A stretch of 64,000 bases of DNA, taken from positions 599,900 to 663,899 of the forward strand of contig MPCU01000002.1 of NCBI GenBank assembly GCA_001874305.1, read 5' to 3'. Made by a program: the position numbers and the translations under genes. The stretch is from Bacteriovorax sp. MedPE-SWde (GTDB lineage: Bacteria; Bdellovibrionota; Bacteriovoracia; Bacteriovoracales; Bacteriovoracaceae). The notes under the pieces are model-generated. The model made no database searches. It was given only the letters and a program-made list of their open reading frames with translations, and was not told the DNA's origin. Positions 8,858-17,410 of the stretch are shown here, piece after piece; the first letter of the stretch is position 1, and each line of letters starts with the position of its first letter.

Positions 8858-8882
8858 GAGCAAGTAGCCAAACTACTTGCTC
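8858..8882 (-). terminator. hairpin between convergent genes
   Basis: A 10-bp perfect stem (GAGCAAGTAG / CTACTTGCTC) with a 5-base loop lies between convergent genes. On the minus strand it is followed by TTAATAG and six Ts, so it best fits the AHSA1-like gene; it may also work for the plus strand. Confidence 0.6.
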
Positions 8883-8888
8883 ACTAAA

Positions 8889-9311
8889 TCACGCACTTTT
8901 CTTGATATACGTTTCTAAATGATCTAAACAGCTTTTCCAAAACTCTCTATGATGGCGATAAGTAATTTTATCCGGTAAATTAGCATGAGTTACCTGAAGC
9001 TTAGTTCCATTATTCTCTGTTTCAAAGAAGTCAAAAGAAACCAAAGTATTTTGTACTTCACCATCATGCCAAACCATATCAATATGATGATCGACATTTA
9101 TCTGAGTATATTCTCCATAGTAATGACTAACATCACCTATATTAGAATGCATTTCAAAGTGATATTTTCCACCAGGAGAAAAATCACTATCAACTTCAGT
9201 TGTTATATTATCTGACTTGACCATCCAAGACTTAACCTTATCAACAGAACTAAAATCACTGAACAATTCCTTTGGCGGTACAGCAAAAACCTTCTTATAA
9301 ACAAGCTCCAT
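8889..9311 (-). CDS. AHSA1/SRPBCC-family protein
   Basis: This 140-residue protein matches the AHSA1 branch of the START/SRPBCC fold: VPPKELFSDFSSVDKVKSW at the N-terminus, FSPGGKYHFEMHS in the centre, and a long C-terminal helix. The fold forms a hydrophobic pocket for small ligands or assists other proteins. Bacterial members are often paired with an ArsR regulator, which is absent here. A near-perfect Shine-Dalgarno (AGGAGGAATT) precedes the ATG. The ligand is unknown. Confidence 0.8.
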   Translation of the reverse strand: MELVYKKVFAVPPKELFSDFSSVDKVKSWMVKSDNITTEVDSDFSPGGKYHFEMHSNIGDVSHYYGEYTQINVDHHIDMVWHDGEVQNTLVSFDFFETENNGTKLQVTHANLPDKITYRHHREFWKSCLDHLETYIKKSA

Positions 9312-9526
9312 AATTCCTCCTAATAACTGATTCTAGCTCTAAATTATCAATAAAATGTGAAAAGGAATCTGCAAACTTTAACTTAGTTTGAAAAGTCTTT
9401 AGAGTTACTTAAGATAGGCTCCCCTAAGCTATTAAACTTCCCTCAAAAGCTGATTATTTATAAAATATGTGTTGAGCTAAATCACACACATGACGAAAAT
9501 AAGCTTTAGTACAAGGAGCAATCTTT

Positions 9527-11371
9527 ATGAACGATGATGAAAATGGTAACAGTGATGATGGATCAATCTGGACATCATATAGTGACATGTTCACAACAAT
9601 GGCAATTATCTTTCTCGTCATGTTTGTATTTGCACTTCTTAGAAGTGGAGTTAGTACCCTAACAGCAATTAAAGAAAAGAAAGAAAAAGAAGCCTTTATT
9701 GAAGGTCAAATATCAGACAAAGAAAAAGTTAAAGACCAAAAAATTATAAAGAACTTAGAAAAAGAAATAACTCAAATGCAGAGTTACTCACAAATCATTG
9801 ATGACAAAATGAAAGAGATGAACAATTTTGCCAAGAAAATGAATAAGCACAAAGACCTTGTAGCAAAGGCGATGAAGAGCCAACAGAGAACCCAAGTTGC
9901 ACTTCAAAAAACAACTAAGAAGTTACAATCTAAACAGAAACTATCATCAAGACAAAAAAGAGAACTTAAACAACTTAACTACCACATAGACAAGTATCAA
10001 AAAGATCTTTCTAAACTTAAGATCTCTAAGAATAGCTTAATAAAGAATAAGACTAAACTAGAAAAGAACTTGAAAAATCGAGAAAAAGAGATAACCAGCC
10101 TTAAGATGGTAAATAACAATGAGAAAGTGAGGAATAAAAAGCTTGAGCGGTCTTTCATTCAAAAATCTAAAGAGAATATGATTCAGTCTCAAAACATATC
10201 ATCTCTTCAAAGAGAAAATCAAAGAATTAAAGATGACTTAAAAATATCAACAAACTACATTCAAAAAACTGAAGAGACATTAAAAGAAGCCGATACTAAC
10301 TTAAGAACTAGTATGGCAAATAATATTAAATCTCAAAATGAAATCCAGCAAAAAGATAGGACTCTATCACGAAAAACTCAAGAGATTGCCAAACTATCTA
10401 AGTCGATAGAAAACAAGAATAATAAAATCAAATCAACACTTTCAGAATTAGCAAAGATCCAAAAGTACTCAAAGAGTTTAAGTAATAGTATCAATAATAG
10501 AGATAGCTCGATATCTAAACTTAAGACAAGTATTGCTTCACTTCAAGGATCTTTAGCAAAAAGTAAGTCCAATCAAAAGGAGCAACAGTCGCGATATGAA
10601 AAGCTATCGAAGAACCTACAAAATTTAAAGAACTACACTTCGACCCTTGCAGCAAAGGTAGGAGATCTTGAAGATGAGAATAGGTCTCTTCATAAAGAAC
10701 TAAAATCATCATACGCTGCCCTATCTAAGGCCAAAGGACAGAACAAAAGAATATCAAGAGGAATAGCAAGTGTTAGAAATAATATACGTTCACAAATTGG
10801 TCAAAACATTGCTCAAAAGCTAAAAGAAGCAAATCTCTATGCGAAGGTCGACCCATCTTCTGGAAGTGTTACATTACAAATGGATGATGCTTTCCTATTT
10901 AAGAGAAATGACTTTCATTTAAGCCTTAGAGCGAAGAAGACATTAAAAGAGATCATTCCGCTATATGTTGATGCGTTATTTAAAGACTCTTCAACTTATA
11001 ACTATATTGAGTTTGTGAATATAGTAGGTCACGCTTCTCCACGCTATGACAAGAAGTACATGTCCCCTATTTCTAAGAATAATCAAGATGCATTCAATTA
11101 CAATATGGAGCTTAGTACAAATAGGGCCAAAGAGATTGTTAAATATATTTTCAGCAAAGAGTTTGGAAAGTTTAAGAATAAGAATATTTTCAGACAGAAA
11201 GTATCGGCAATTGGAAGGTCATTTTCTGATCCTATTAAAAGAAGTCCTGCAAGTACAAATAAAGATACTTCTTGTGGACAATATGACTGTAAGAGTTCGA
11301 GAAGGGTTGAGATAAAATTCACACTTAAAGAAGATAAGAAGATATGGAATAAACTAGAGAATTTAAACTAG
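9527..11371 (+). CDS. MotB/ZorB-like stator protein with very long coiled coil and OmpA-like domain
   Basis: This 614-residue protein begins with a short acidic cytoplasmic tail and one membrane helix in the MotB pattern (WTSYSDMFTTMAIIFLVMF). Asp20 occupies the position of the proton-carrying Asp of MotB. Residues 45-425 are almost uninterrupted Lys/Gln/Ser-rich coiled coil. Residues 440-605 are an OmpA-like peptidoglycan-binding domain, with GHAS at 501-504 and the helix NMELSTNRAKEIVKYI. MotB is about 300 residues and ZorB is shorter, so the coiled coil is exceptional. Shine-Dalgarno AAGGAG supports the ATG. The MotA-like gene follows 8 bases later, then a cyclic-nucleotide-binding gene. 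It is expected in the inner membrane, anchored to the wall. Confidence 0.8.
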   Translation: MNDDENGNSDDGSIWTSYSDMFTTMAIIFLVMFVFALLRSGVSTLTAIKEKKEKEAFIEGQISDKEKVKDQKIIKNLEKEITQMQSYSQIIDDKMKEMNNFAKKMNKHKDLVAKAMKSQQRTQVALQKTTKKLQSKQKLSSRQKRELKQLNYHIDKYQKDLSKLKISKNSLIKNKTKLEKNLKNREKEITSLKMVNNNEKVRNKKLERSFIQKSKENMIQSQNISSLQRENQRIKDDLKISTNYIQKTEETLKEADTNLRTSMANNIKSQNEIQQKDRTLSRKTQEIAKLSKSIENKNNKIKSTLSELAKIQKYSKSLSNSINNRDSSISKLKTSIASLQGSLAKSKSNQKEQQSRYEKLSKNLQNLKNYTSTLAAKVGDLEDENRSLHKELKSSYAALSKAKGQNKRISRGIASVRNNIRSQIGQNIAQKLKEANLYAKVDPSSGSVTLQMDDAFLFKRNDFHLSLRAKKTLKEIIPLYVDALFKDSSTYNYIEFVNIVGHASPRYDKKYMSPISKNNQDAFNYNMELSTNRAKEIVKYIFSKEFGKFKNKNIFRQKVSAIGRSFSDPIKRSPASTNKDTSCGQYDCKSSRRVEIKFTLKEDKKIWNKLENLN

Positions 11372-11379
11372 GAATAATT

Positions 11380-12264
11380 ATGCTATCACTTGTATTAGAT
11401 TTCTTTTCTACCTACCTCATTGAAGCCATGGCCGTCATGCTTGTTTGTGGCCTCATATTTAGGTGGACGGCCTATAGAAAAAGTTTAAAAGAAGATAATT
11501 ACTTTTCAACATTTGTTAGTGAAATTGAAAAGGCACTATCAGAAAAAGAGAAGGATTCGAGCGAAAATGTTCAAGTCTATGTAGAAGATCTTCTAATGTC
11601 TATTAAGGATAAGCTTCCTACTCGATCCGTCAGAGGTTCTAAGAAAAAGCCTAGTACATCAAGTTACAATGCAAGAAATGTTGTATCTTTGAGAGACTTT
11701 GTTACTGGGGAGAAAGGTCTCTTTCATTCCATTATTGCTGAGTCTGGTGCACTCAAATCTAAACATCCACCAAACTATAATGAATTAACAGAAAGAATTC
11801 TTGAGAAAGATGAAAACTGGACAAAGATCTTAGGCTTCATTCCTATTGCTCCAGTATCTCGACTCAATGATACCCTACCTGGAATCTTTGTAGTCTTTGG
11901 AATCTTTGGTACTTTTATAGGTATCTCTATGGCGCTACCAGAGATTGCAAATATTGATTTCAATAACCTTGAAAAGTCAGGAGAAGTACTCACACGTTTT
12001 GTACTCAGCGTAACATTCGCGATGAAAACTTCTATCGCAGGGATTTTGTTCTCACTTGTTATGACAATGCTCAATACTCTTGCACCAGTTAGAGGACTCA
12101 GAAACAAAACATTTAAAAAAATGTCTAATTGCTTTGAAAATATTTGGATTTCTCTACATGGAAAGAAGAAGGTTGAGGAAGAGTTAATTGAATCAATTCC
12201 CCTTCTTCTAGAAGAAGTGAGGGAATTAAAAGAATATGTTAAACAATCAAAAAAGGCCTCTTAG
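11380..12264 (+). CDS. MotA/TolQ/ExbB-family proton-channel protein
   Basis: This 294-residue protein has the three-helix layout of MotA/TolQ/ExbB proteins: TM1 at about 9-28, a cytoplasmic region 30-160, TM2 at 167-187 (LPGIFVVFGIFGTFIGIS) and TM3 at 205-235. The P-G...GxxGTFxGI signature is that of the channel helix, which forms a pentamer around the B-subunit helices. The C-terminal 40 residues are a charged helix. The upstream gene supplies the matching B subunit, so together they should make a proton-driven stator-like complex. No flagellar, Ton or Tol genes are nearby, and no ZorC/D/E helicase or nuclease follows, so neither flagellar, Tol nor Zorya identity is supported. Confidence 0.8.
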   Translation: MLSLVLDFFSTYLIEAMAVMLVCGLIFRWTAYRKSLKEDNYFSTFVSEIEKALSEKEKDSSENVQVYVEDLLMSIKDKLPTRSVRGSKKKPSTSSYNARNVVSLRDFVTGEKGLFHSIIAESGALKSKHPPNYNELTERILEKDENWTKILGFIPIAPVSRLNDTLPGIFVVFGIFGTFIGISMALPEIANIDFNNLEKSGEVLTRFVLSVTFAMKTSIAGILFSLVMTMLNTLAPVRGLRNKTFKKMSNCFENIWISLHGKKKVEEELIESIPLLLEEVRELKEYVKQSKKAS

Positions 12265-12717
12265 ATGTCAATGGTAAGCTTAGTAAAGGGCTGTAGTCTC
12301 TTTCATGAAATATATGATAACGAAATAGAAGAAGTAATTAAACATTGCGTTGTCGCCACATATGAAAATGACGACTATATAATCAAGCAAGGAGATGAAA
12401 GTACCGACATTTGTATTCTCCTATCAGGAGAAGCCGATATTGTATTTTCGGATGGGGACAAACAAAGCTATATTGCCACTCTTAAACAAGGTGATATCTT
12501 TGGGGAGCTTGTTCTTATCAACGAGACAAAGAGAACCGCTAACATTATATGCAAAAAGCCTTGTGATGTTTTAATTATAAAATACGAGGACTTCTATTCT
12601 TTCTATAATAAGAACCCAAAGATTTTTTCATTACTGGTATTAAATATTACGAGATTAGTTACAAAGAGATTGAAAATGATGAATGCGGCCTTTCAGGATG
12701 TTAATAAGGCCGCTTGA
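12265..12717 (+). CDS. free-standing cyclic-nucleotide-binding domain protein
   Basis: This 150-residue protein is one Crp-type cyclic-nucleotide-binding domain with no helix-turn-helix. The phosphate-binding cassette is intact: Phe79-Gly-Glu81, where Glu contacts the ribose, and Arg90-Thr-Ala92, where Arg contacts the cyclic phosphate. A C-terminal helix (residues 115-145) follows. Its ATG begins immediately after the stop codon of the MotA-like gene, so it is translationally tied to it. The simplest reading is that it senses cAMP or cGMP and gates or positions the stator-like complex; this is inference. A class III cyclase is encoded at 33530-35347. Confidence 0.85.
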   Translation: MSMVSLVKGCSLFHEIYDNEIEEVIKHCVVATYENDDYIIKQGDESTDICILLSGEADIVFSDGDKQSYIATLKQGDIFGELVLINETKRTANIICKKPCDVLIIKYEDFYSFYNKNPKIFSLLVLNITRLVTKRLKMMNAAFQDVNKAA

Positions 12718-12723
12718 TAATAC

Positions 12724-13341
12724 TTACTTCTTTTTTAATAGGTACGGTAGCCCTGTTTTAATGTTCTTAGCTGCGCTTTGAGAGAACACATCCCAGTTTC
12801 TTTCTCCATCAAAGTATAGGAAGACATTAAACTGTCTAACTGACTCTTTATAAAAGAATGTAAGAACCTTATTTTCGAATGTATCTCGAACTAGAGAAAT
12901 ATCAATCTGAGAATCGTCTTTCTTATAAAATTGCTTTGTTCGCACTTCCATTGCAATAGCTTTATCAAATCGATTTGCCCATCCAATAGAGTACTTAGTA
13001 TCAGATACTTTTAAAGAAATATTACTGTAACATCCCTTTGTCGGCTTGAAGAATCCTTCAATTTTCATTTTGTGTGTTCTATCTAAAGAGACAGTCACCT
13101 CTGTCATTCCGGCCTTCTTCTTAGATACTACCGAAAGAGGTATATCTTTGTAATCAGAGTAGTATTGAGATGAATCACTCCATACCATTTTCTCATAACG
13201 ACAACTTTGGTGAAGAGTCGCTTCAATTTGCATATTCTCTTGGTCAACGTAGAAACTAAAGCTAAATGGTCTTGCTACCGTCGTTGCTCCCATTACTTGA
13301 ATAGATGCGACAAGTAGTATAATCATTTTTAAAGTATTCAT
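12724..13341 (-). CDS. hypothetical secreted protein
   Basis: This 205-residue protein is not recognised. It has a signal peptide (MNTLKMIILLVASIQVMGA) and then a beta-rich body with many Tyr, Lys and Ser and only two cysteines, so it is probably periplasmic or outer-membrane associated. Its start lies 2 bases after the stop codon of ylqF, with a Shine-Dalgarno (GAGGAG) inside the end of that gene, so the two are co-transcribed. The function does not follow from ribosome assembly and is unknown. Confidence 0.65.
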   Translation of the reverse strand: MNTLKMIILLVASIQVMGATTVARPFSFSFYVDQENMQIEATLHQSCRYEKMVWSDSSQYYSDYKDIPLSVVSKKKAGMTEVTVSLDRTHKMKIEGFFKPTKGCYSNISLKVSDTKYSIGWANRFDKAIAMEVRTKQFYKKDDSQIDISLVRDTFENKVLTFFYKESVRQFNVFLYFDGERNWDVFSQSAAKNIKTGLPYLLKKK

Positions 13342-13343
13342 TA

Positions 13344-14258
13344 TTACTCCTCTACAGGAACTTCAAAGGACCAACGCCCAAGTTCCCCTTTTCTAAAATC
13401 ACTAAGAATTAATGTATATACACGGTCAAAATCGACCTCACCTTTCTTTCTGATACACTTTCTATTTAAGCCAATTTGTTCCAGCACTTCACCTACGCTT
13501 AGGTTTTTAGTGTCCACATCATATCTTTCTTTAAATACAGATGAGTTTCTCTCCATAATGTATTTGATGATAAAACATGAGACTTCTTCTTCACCTACAA
13601 TTTCATCTTTTATAGCGTGTATTGCACAGAGGTAATAGGCCTGCTCATCGTTCTTGATTCTTGGAGGCATAATTCCAGGAGTATCCATTAGCTCCATGTC
13701 ATCATCAACCTTTATCCACTGTTGATTTTGAGTCAATCCTGGCCTATCTGCTGCCCTAGCAACAACTCTACCTACAAGTCGATTGATAATCGTCGACTTC
13801 CCAGTATTTGGAAGCCCTATAAACATCATTCTAATCTTCTTTTTTAAATTAGGGTTTGCACCATTTTCAATCTTCTTCTTATTTACGAGATCTTTGGCCT
13901 TACCCATAATCCTCTTAACACTAGTTCGATCTAAGGCATTAACAAAAATATGAGCTTCGCCTTGTTTTGCAAACCACTCTTCCCACTTCTTAGTAACTTC
14001 AGGATTAGCAAGGTTAACTTTATTTACAATGATCAATCTATTTTTTTGGCCAACAGTTTTTTGTAGTCTGTCATTTCCAGAGATGAGAGGTACTCTGGCA
14101 TCGCGTATTTCTAATACAATATCAACCATCTTCAGTTTATCTTGTACCTTCCTTAACGCCTTGGCCATGTGCCCTGGATACCAAGTAATCGTTGGCTTTT
14201 CCTCGTCACGATCTTCAGTAAGCTCAACCTCTTCTATTAAATTATATTTTCTGCCCAT
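13344..14258 (-). CDS. ylqF: ribosome biogenesis GTPase YlqF/RbgA
   Basis: This 304-residue protein is a circularly permuted GTPase: the G4 segment (IIVNKVNLANPE) precedes G1 (GLPNTGKST) and G3 (DTPGI). The N-terminal WYPGHMAKA motif is diagnostic of the YlqF/RbgA family, which drives late 50S subunit assembly; the C-terminal helical domain binds 23S rRNA. In G4 the usual Asp of NKxD is Asn (NKVN), a conservative change that may alter guanine recognition. A secreted unknown follows 2 bases downstream. Confidence 0.93.
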   Translation of the reverse strand: MGRKYNLIEEVELTEDRDEEKPTITWYPGHMAKALRKVQDKLKMVDIVLEIRDARVPLISGNDRLQKTVGQKNRLIIVNKVNLANPEVTKKWEEWFAKQGEAHIFVNALDRTSVKRIMGKAKDLVNKKKIENGANPNLKKKIRMMFIGLPNTGKSTIINRLVGRVVARAADRPGLTQNQQWIKVDDDMELMDTPGIMPPRIKNDEQAYYLCAIHAIKDEIVGEEEVSCFIIKYIMERNSSVFKERYDVDTKNLSVGEVLEQIGLNRKCIRKKGEVDFDRVYTLILSDFRKGELGRWSFEVPVEE

Positions 14259-14431
14259 AATTAGCCTAACGTGTGAATATTTCTAAGTCGCCAGAGAGTA
14301 GCCATGTCTACACAGCTTAGCAAGTTTTAGCTGCAAACCATGGTCATTTTACATGACTCAGAAGAGTAGAATCCCTTGTAATTTCAAGTACTCATAATCC
14401 TCCGACTACTATACTCAGCTACTAGATTTAT

Positions 14432-14460
14432 TTGCCTTAATGTAATGAATTTAGGACAAT
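14432..14460 (+). promoter_or_regulatory. probable sigma70-type promoter for the permease/transglycosylase pair
   Basis: TTGCCT (14432-14437) and GACAAT (14455-14460) are separated by exactly 17 bases, placing the start near 14467, 20 bases before the permease ATG. The rest of the 14259-14486 gap holds no gene or RNA I can identify. Confidence 0.4.
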
Positions 14461-14486
14461 TAACTTTTACTATTTAAGGATGAATA

Positions 14487-15563
14487 ATGGTTAAAGAGAA
14501 TAAATTTGAAACCTATTACTTTTTGTTGATATTTCTGGTCATTATCGGCCTCAATTTATTCTTAATGGCGCCACTATTTGACGCCATTATCTTTGCAGCA
14601 ATCTTGGCCGGGACTTTCTACCCTCTCTTCAACTTCCTCCACGTAAAAAAGAAGTTAACACGCCAAATGGCCAGCTCAATTACAACAGCTGTTATTATCC
14701 TATTCATTGTCGTTCCTCTCATTTATCTCATGATACAGATATCAAAAGAGGCAATATCACTTTATGCAATTATTAAGGGTGCAGTTTCTCAAAACTCTGT
14801 TCACGATTTTATATTCGGAGATGGACCGTTTGCCATAGCAACTCAAAAGGCCCTCTCTAGTTTTGATATAGAAATTACTAAAGAACAACTTGCTACAAAG
14901 TTTTTAAACAAAGTTAGAAACTATAGTGGTGTCGTACTACAGACTATTAACGGGATGATTGGTGACACTTTCTCAATGATATTCCAGTTCTTCATCATGA
15001 TAATTGCAACTTTTGGCTTCTTTCTTAAGGGTGAAGACCTTAAAAAGACCTTCTTTAAGGTTTCACCTCTACCAACTTCCGAAGAACAAACAATTCTCGA
15101 TAAGTTCAATCATATGAATTATGTCACAATGGTTGGAAATGGTGTTGGAGGCCTGATTCAAGGATCGATAGCAGGCCTTGGCTTTTGGATGGCTGGACTC
15201 TCCTCAGTCTTTTTATGGACTACAGTTATGATCATTCTGGCATTCATTCCCCTCGTTGGTATTTCTATTGTAACTATTCCTGCATCAATATACTTATTTA
15301 TTATTGGAAAGAAAGTAACTGCTATAGCCCTATTTGCTGTTACAACAGCGGCTTCACTGATCGTTGAGAATTGGTTCAAGCCAAAGTTTATAGGACAAAA
15401 GGTCGAAGTCGATGGAACACTTGTTTTCATTTACATTATTGCAGGTATGAGTATTTTTGGGATGGCCGGAATTTTCTATGGTCCACTAATGTGTATTATC
15501 TTGATTACGACAATTGATATTTATAAGAAGAATTATCTTCCTCGCCTACAAAAGAATGATTAA
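14487..15563 (+). CDS. AI-2E-family transporter (YdiK/PerM-like permease)
   Basis: This 358-residue integral membrane protein has about eight hydrophobic helices, a central soluble loop (roughly 90-200) and the family segments GVGGLIQGSIAGLGFW and AFIPLVGISIVTIP, then GTLVFIYIIAG and MSIFGMAGIFYGPL. The AI-2E/PerM family includes exporters of AI-2 and Na+/H+ antiporters; the substrate cannot be predicted. Its stop codon overlaps the next ATG (TAATG), so it is translationally coupled to the lytic transglycosylase, suggesting envelope work. Confidence 0.9.
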   Translation: MVKENKFETYYFLLIFLVIIGLNLFLMAPLFDAIIFAAILAGTFYPLFNFLHVKKKLTRQMASSITTAVIILFIVVPLIYLMIQISKEAISLYAIIKGAVSQNSVHDFIFGDGPFAIATQKALSSFDIEITKEQLATKFLNKVRNYSGVVLQTINGMIGDTFSMIFQFFIMIIATFGFFLKGEDLKKTFFKVSPLPTSEEQTILDKFNHMNYVTMVGNGVGGLIQGSIAGLGFWMAGLSSVFLWTTVMIILAFIPLVGISIVTIPASIYLFIIGKKVTAIALFAVTTAASLIVENWFKPKFIGQKVEVDGTLVFIYIIAGMSIFGMAGIFYGPLMCIILITTIDIYKKNYLPRLQKND

Positions 15564-17410
15564 TGCTTAGAAAAATTCTACTAATAACAATAGTACTATC
15601 AGCTTTTAACACGACTCTCGCATCTAAAGGCTTCCCTATTCAAGGGGAAATGGTTGCTAGAGTAAAGTTCTGGGAAAAGGTCTATACTCAGATAACAACT
15701 AAAGAAGCCTTTATTCATGATGCTGATAATGTCTCAATCATCTATCGAAAAGTTAAAATATATAAGAATAGAAAGAAGCAAAGAAGAGTCTCTAATGCCG
15801 AAAAAAAGAGAATTGCTAGGATCATTCGCTCAATTGCAAAAAAGAGATATAAGAACCTCAATAAGAAAGAAAAGGCCCTCGTCAAAATTATTGGAAAGAG
15901 AAGCACAAAAACTCTAAAAAGAATGGCCAGACGTATTCGCTACCAATACGGGTTAAAAGACAGATATTACGCAGGACTTATTCGTTCTTACGCTTATATA
16001 GACTTTATAAAGAAGACCTTCAAAAAATCAAGACTTCCAAACGAACTACAATACCTTCCCCATGTCGAAAGCTCTTTTAACTACAGAGCATCTTCAAAGG
16101 TGGGAGCAGCAGGTATTTGGCAATTCATGAGAAGTACAGCTAAGCAGTATAAATTAAAAGTTGGATACGTCGTTGATGAAAGAAGAGATCCACTTAAAGC
16201 AACGAGAGCTGCTGCAAGATTTCTTAGAGATAATTATAGATCTCTTAAGAGTTGGCCTCTCGCTCTAACAGCATATAATCAAGGCGTGGGAAATGTAAGA
16301 AGGGCCGTTAGAAAAGTTGGATCTAAGAATATAAATACCATTGTAGAAAAGTATAACGGGAGAAACTTTGGCTTTGCCTCAAAGAACTTTTACGCGACCT
16401 TTATGGCAACGGTAAATATATCTAAGAACCCTAGTCGTTACTTTCCAAAATTCAAAAAACCGAGAAGGTTTAGATTTTCTGAATTGAAGCTAAGAAAGTC
16501 CTACACTGTTAATCAGCTTGTAAAAACATTAAATATCTCTGAAAGAGTGATCAAAAAGTATAATCCATCAATTAGAAGAAGTGCTTTTAGATCCAGACTT
16601 TATATTCCAAGAGGTTTTGTTCTTCATATTCCACAGGTTGGAAGAAAAACTTTAGCTGCCTATAAGAAGAAATTAAAAGGTGTTGAAGATACATATGCAT
16701 CAGCTAAGTACGACAAGTTTCATATAATATCTAGGAATGAAAACCTTTACGAGATTGCGAGAAACTATCGAGTTAGTTTAAGAACATTAATTGACTATAA
16801 CTCTATAGCGAACCCCTCTCTTATATATGCTGGAATGAAAATCAGAATACCTTCTAAGAAGCGTATTTCAAAAAGGCCAAAGCTTAAGAAGATCCAAAAA
16901 GAAGCGACTCTTCGTCCAGTTGCCACAGGTCGTTTAAACACAAGTCCAAAAGAGTTAATAGTAAGTCTTGAATCATATAACCTTGATACAATACGATTAT
17001 CAAAGGACTTCTATAGTATTAGAATCGAAGTTCAAGAAACACTTGGCCATATTGCAGAATGGGCAGGTACTTCAATGAAGCGAATTAGAAAAGATAATAA
17101 GCTTCGCTCGCGTGGGCTGAGGCTTAATCAGAGAGTAATTCTACAACTATCTCCGAAAGAGTTAATAACTTTTAAAAAGTTGCGTAATGAATATCATCTA
17201 TCAATTCAAGAGGACTTCTTTGCATCTTACAATATTACTGGAGATAGAAAGTATAAGGTAAAAAGAGGCGAAACTCTTAATCAAATTCTTCAAAGAACAT
17301 CACTCCCTCTTTGGCTTGTGAGAATGTATCAAGATAAGAAAAGTCGCACGATGCGCATAATCTCTGGAAAGAGCATTAAGCTACCAGAAATTAAACCTAA
17401 GTCAGTCTAG
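15563..17410 (+). CDS. membrane-bound lytic transglycosylase, MltD-like with LysM repeats
   Basis: This 615-residue protein has a signal sequence (MLRKILLITIVLSAFNTTLA), a very basic region (60-125), an SLT domain (about 140-270) with catalytic Glu169 in LPHVESSFN and the motifs GAAGIWQFM and ALTAYNQGVGN, then about four LysM-type repeats near 312-356, 388-432, 484-528 and 563-608. It cleaves glycan strands of peptidoglycan with 1,6-anhydro product formation, and the LysM units hold it on the wall. MltD normally has two or three LysM repeats. The signal peptide lacks a lipobox, so it is probably soluble periplasmic or wall-bound. It is coupled to the upstream permease by a one-base overlap. 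Confidence 0.9.
   Translation: MLRKILLITIVLSAFNTTLASKGFPIQGEMVARVKFWEKVYTQITTKEAFIHDADNVSIIYRKVKIYKNRKKQRRVSNAEKKRIARIIRSIAKKRYKNLNKKEKALVKIIGKRSTKTLKRMARRIRYQYGLKDRYYAGLIRSYAYIDFIKKTFKKSRLPNELQYLPHVESSFNYRASSKVGAAGIWQFMRSTAKQYKLKVGYVVDERRDPLKATRAAARFLRDNYRSLKSWPLALTAYNQGVGNVRRAVRKVGSKNINTIVEKYNGRNFGFASKNFYATFMATVNISKNPSRYFPKFKKPRRFRFSELKLRKSYTVNQLVKTLNISERVIKKYNPSIRRSAFRSRLYIPRGFVLHIPQVGRKTLAAYKKKLKGVEDTYASAKYDKFHIISRNENLYEIARNYRVSLRTLIDYNSIANPSLIYAGMKIRIPSKKRISKRPKLKKIQKEATLRPVATGRLNTSPKELIVSLESYNLDTIRLSKDFYSIRIEVQETLGHIAEWAGTSMKRIRKDNKLRSRGLRLNQRVILQLSPKELITFKKLRNEYHLSIQEDFFASYNITGDRKYKVKRGETLNQILQRTSLPLWLVRMYQDKKSRTMRIISGKSIKLPEIKPKSV

Noticed and set aside
9527..12264. Zorya anti-phage system
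   Set aside because: The A and B subunits match the stator fold, but the coiled coil is on B rather than A, no ZorC, ZorD or ZorE gene follows, and the next gene is a cyclic-nucleotide-binding protein.
14259..14486. Possible tRNA or small RNA in the gap before the AI-2E permease
   Set aside because: No cloverleaf, anticodon arm or terminator could be built; only a promoter is supported.
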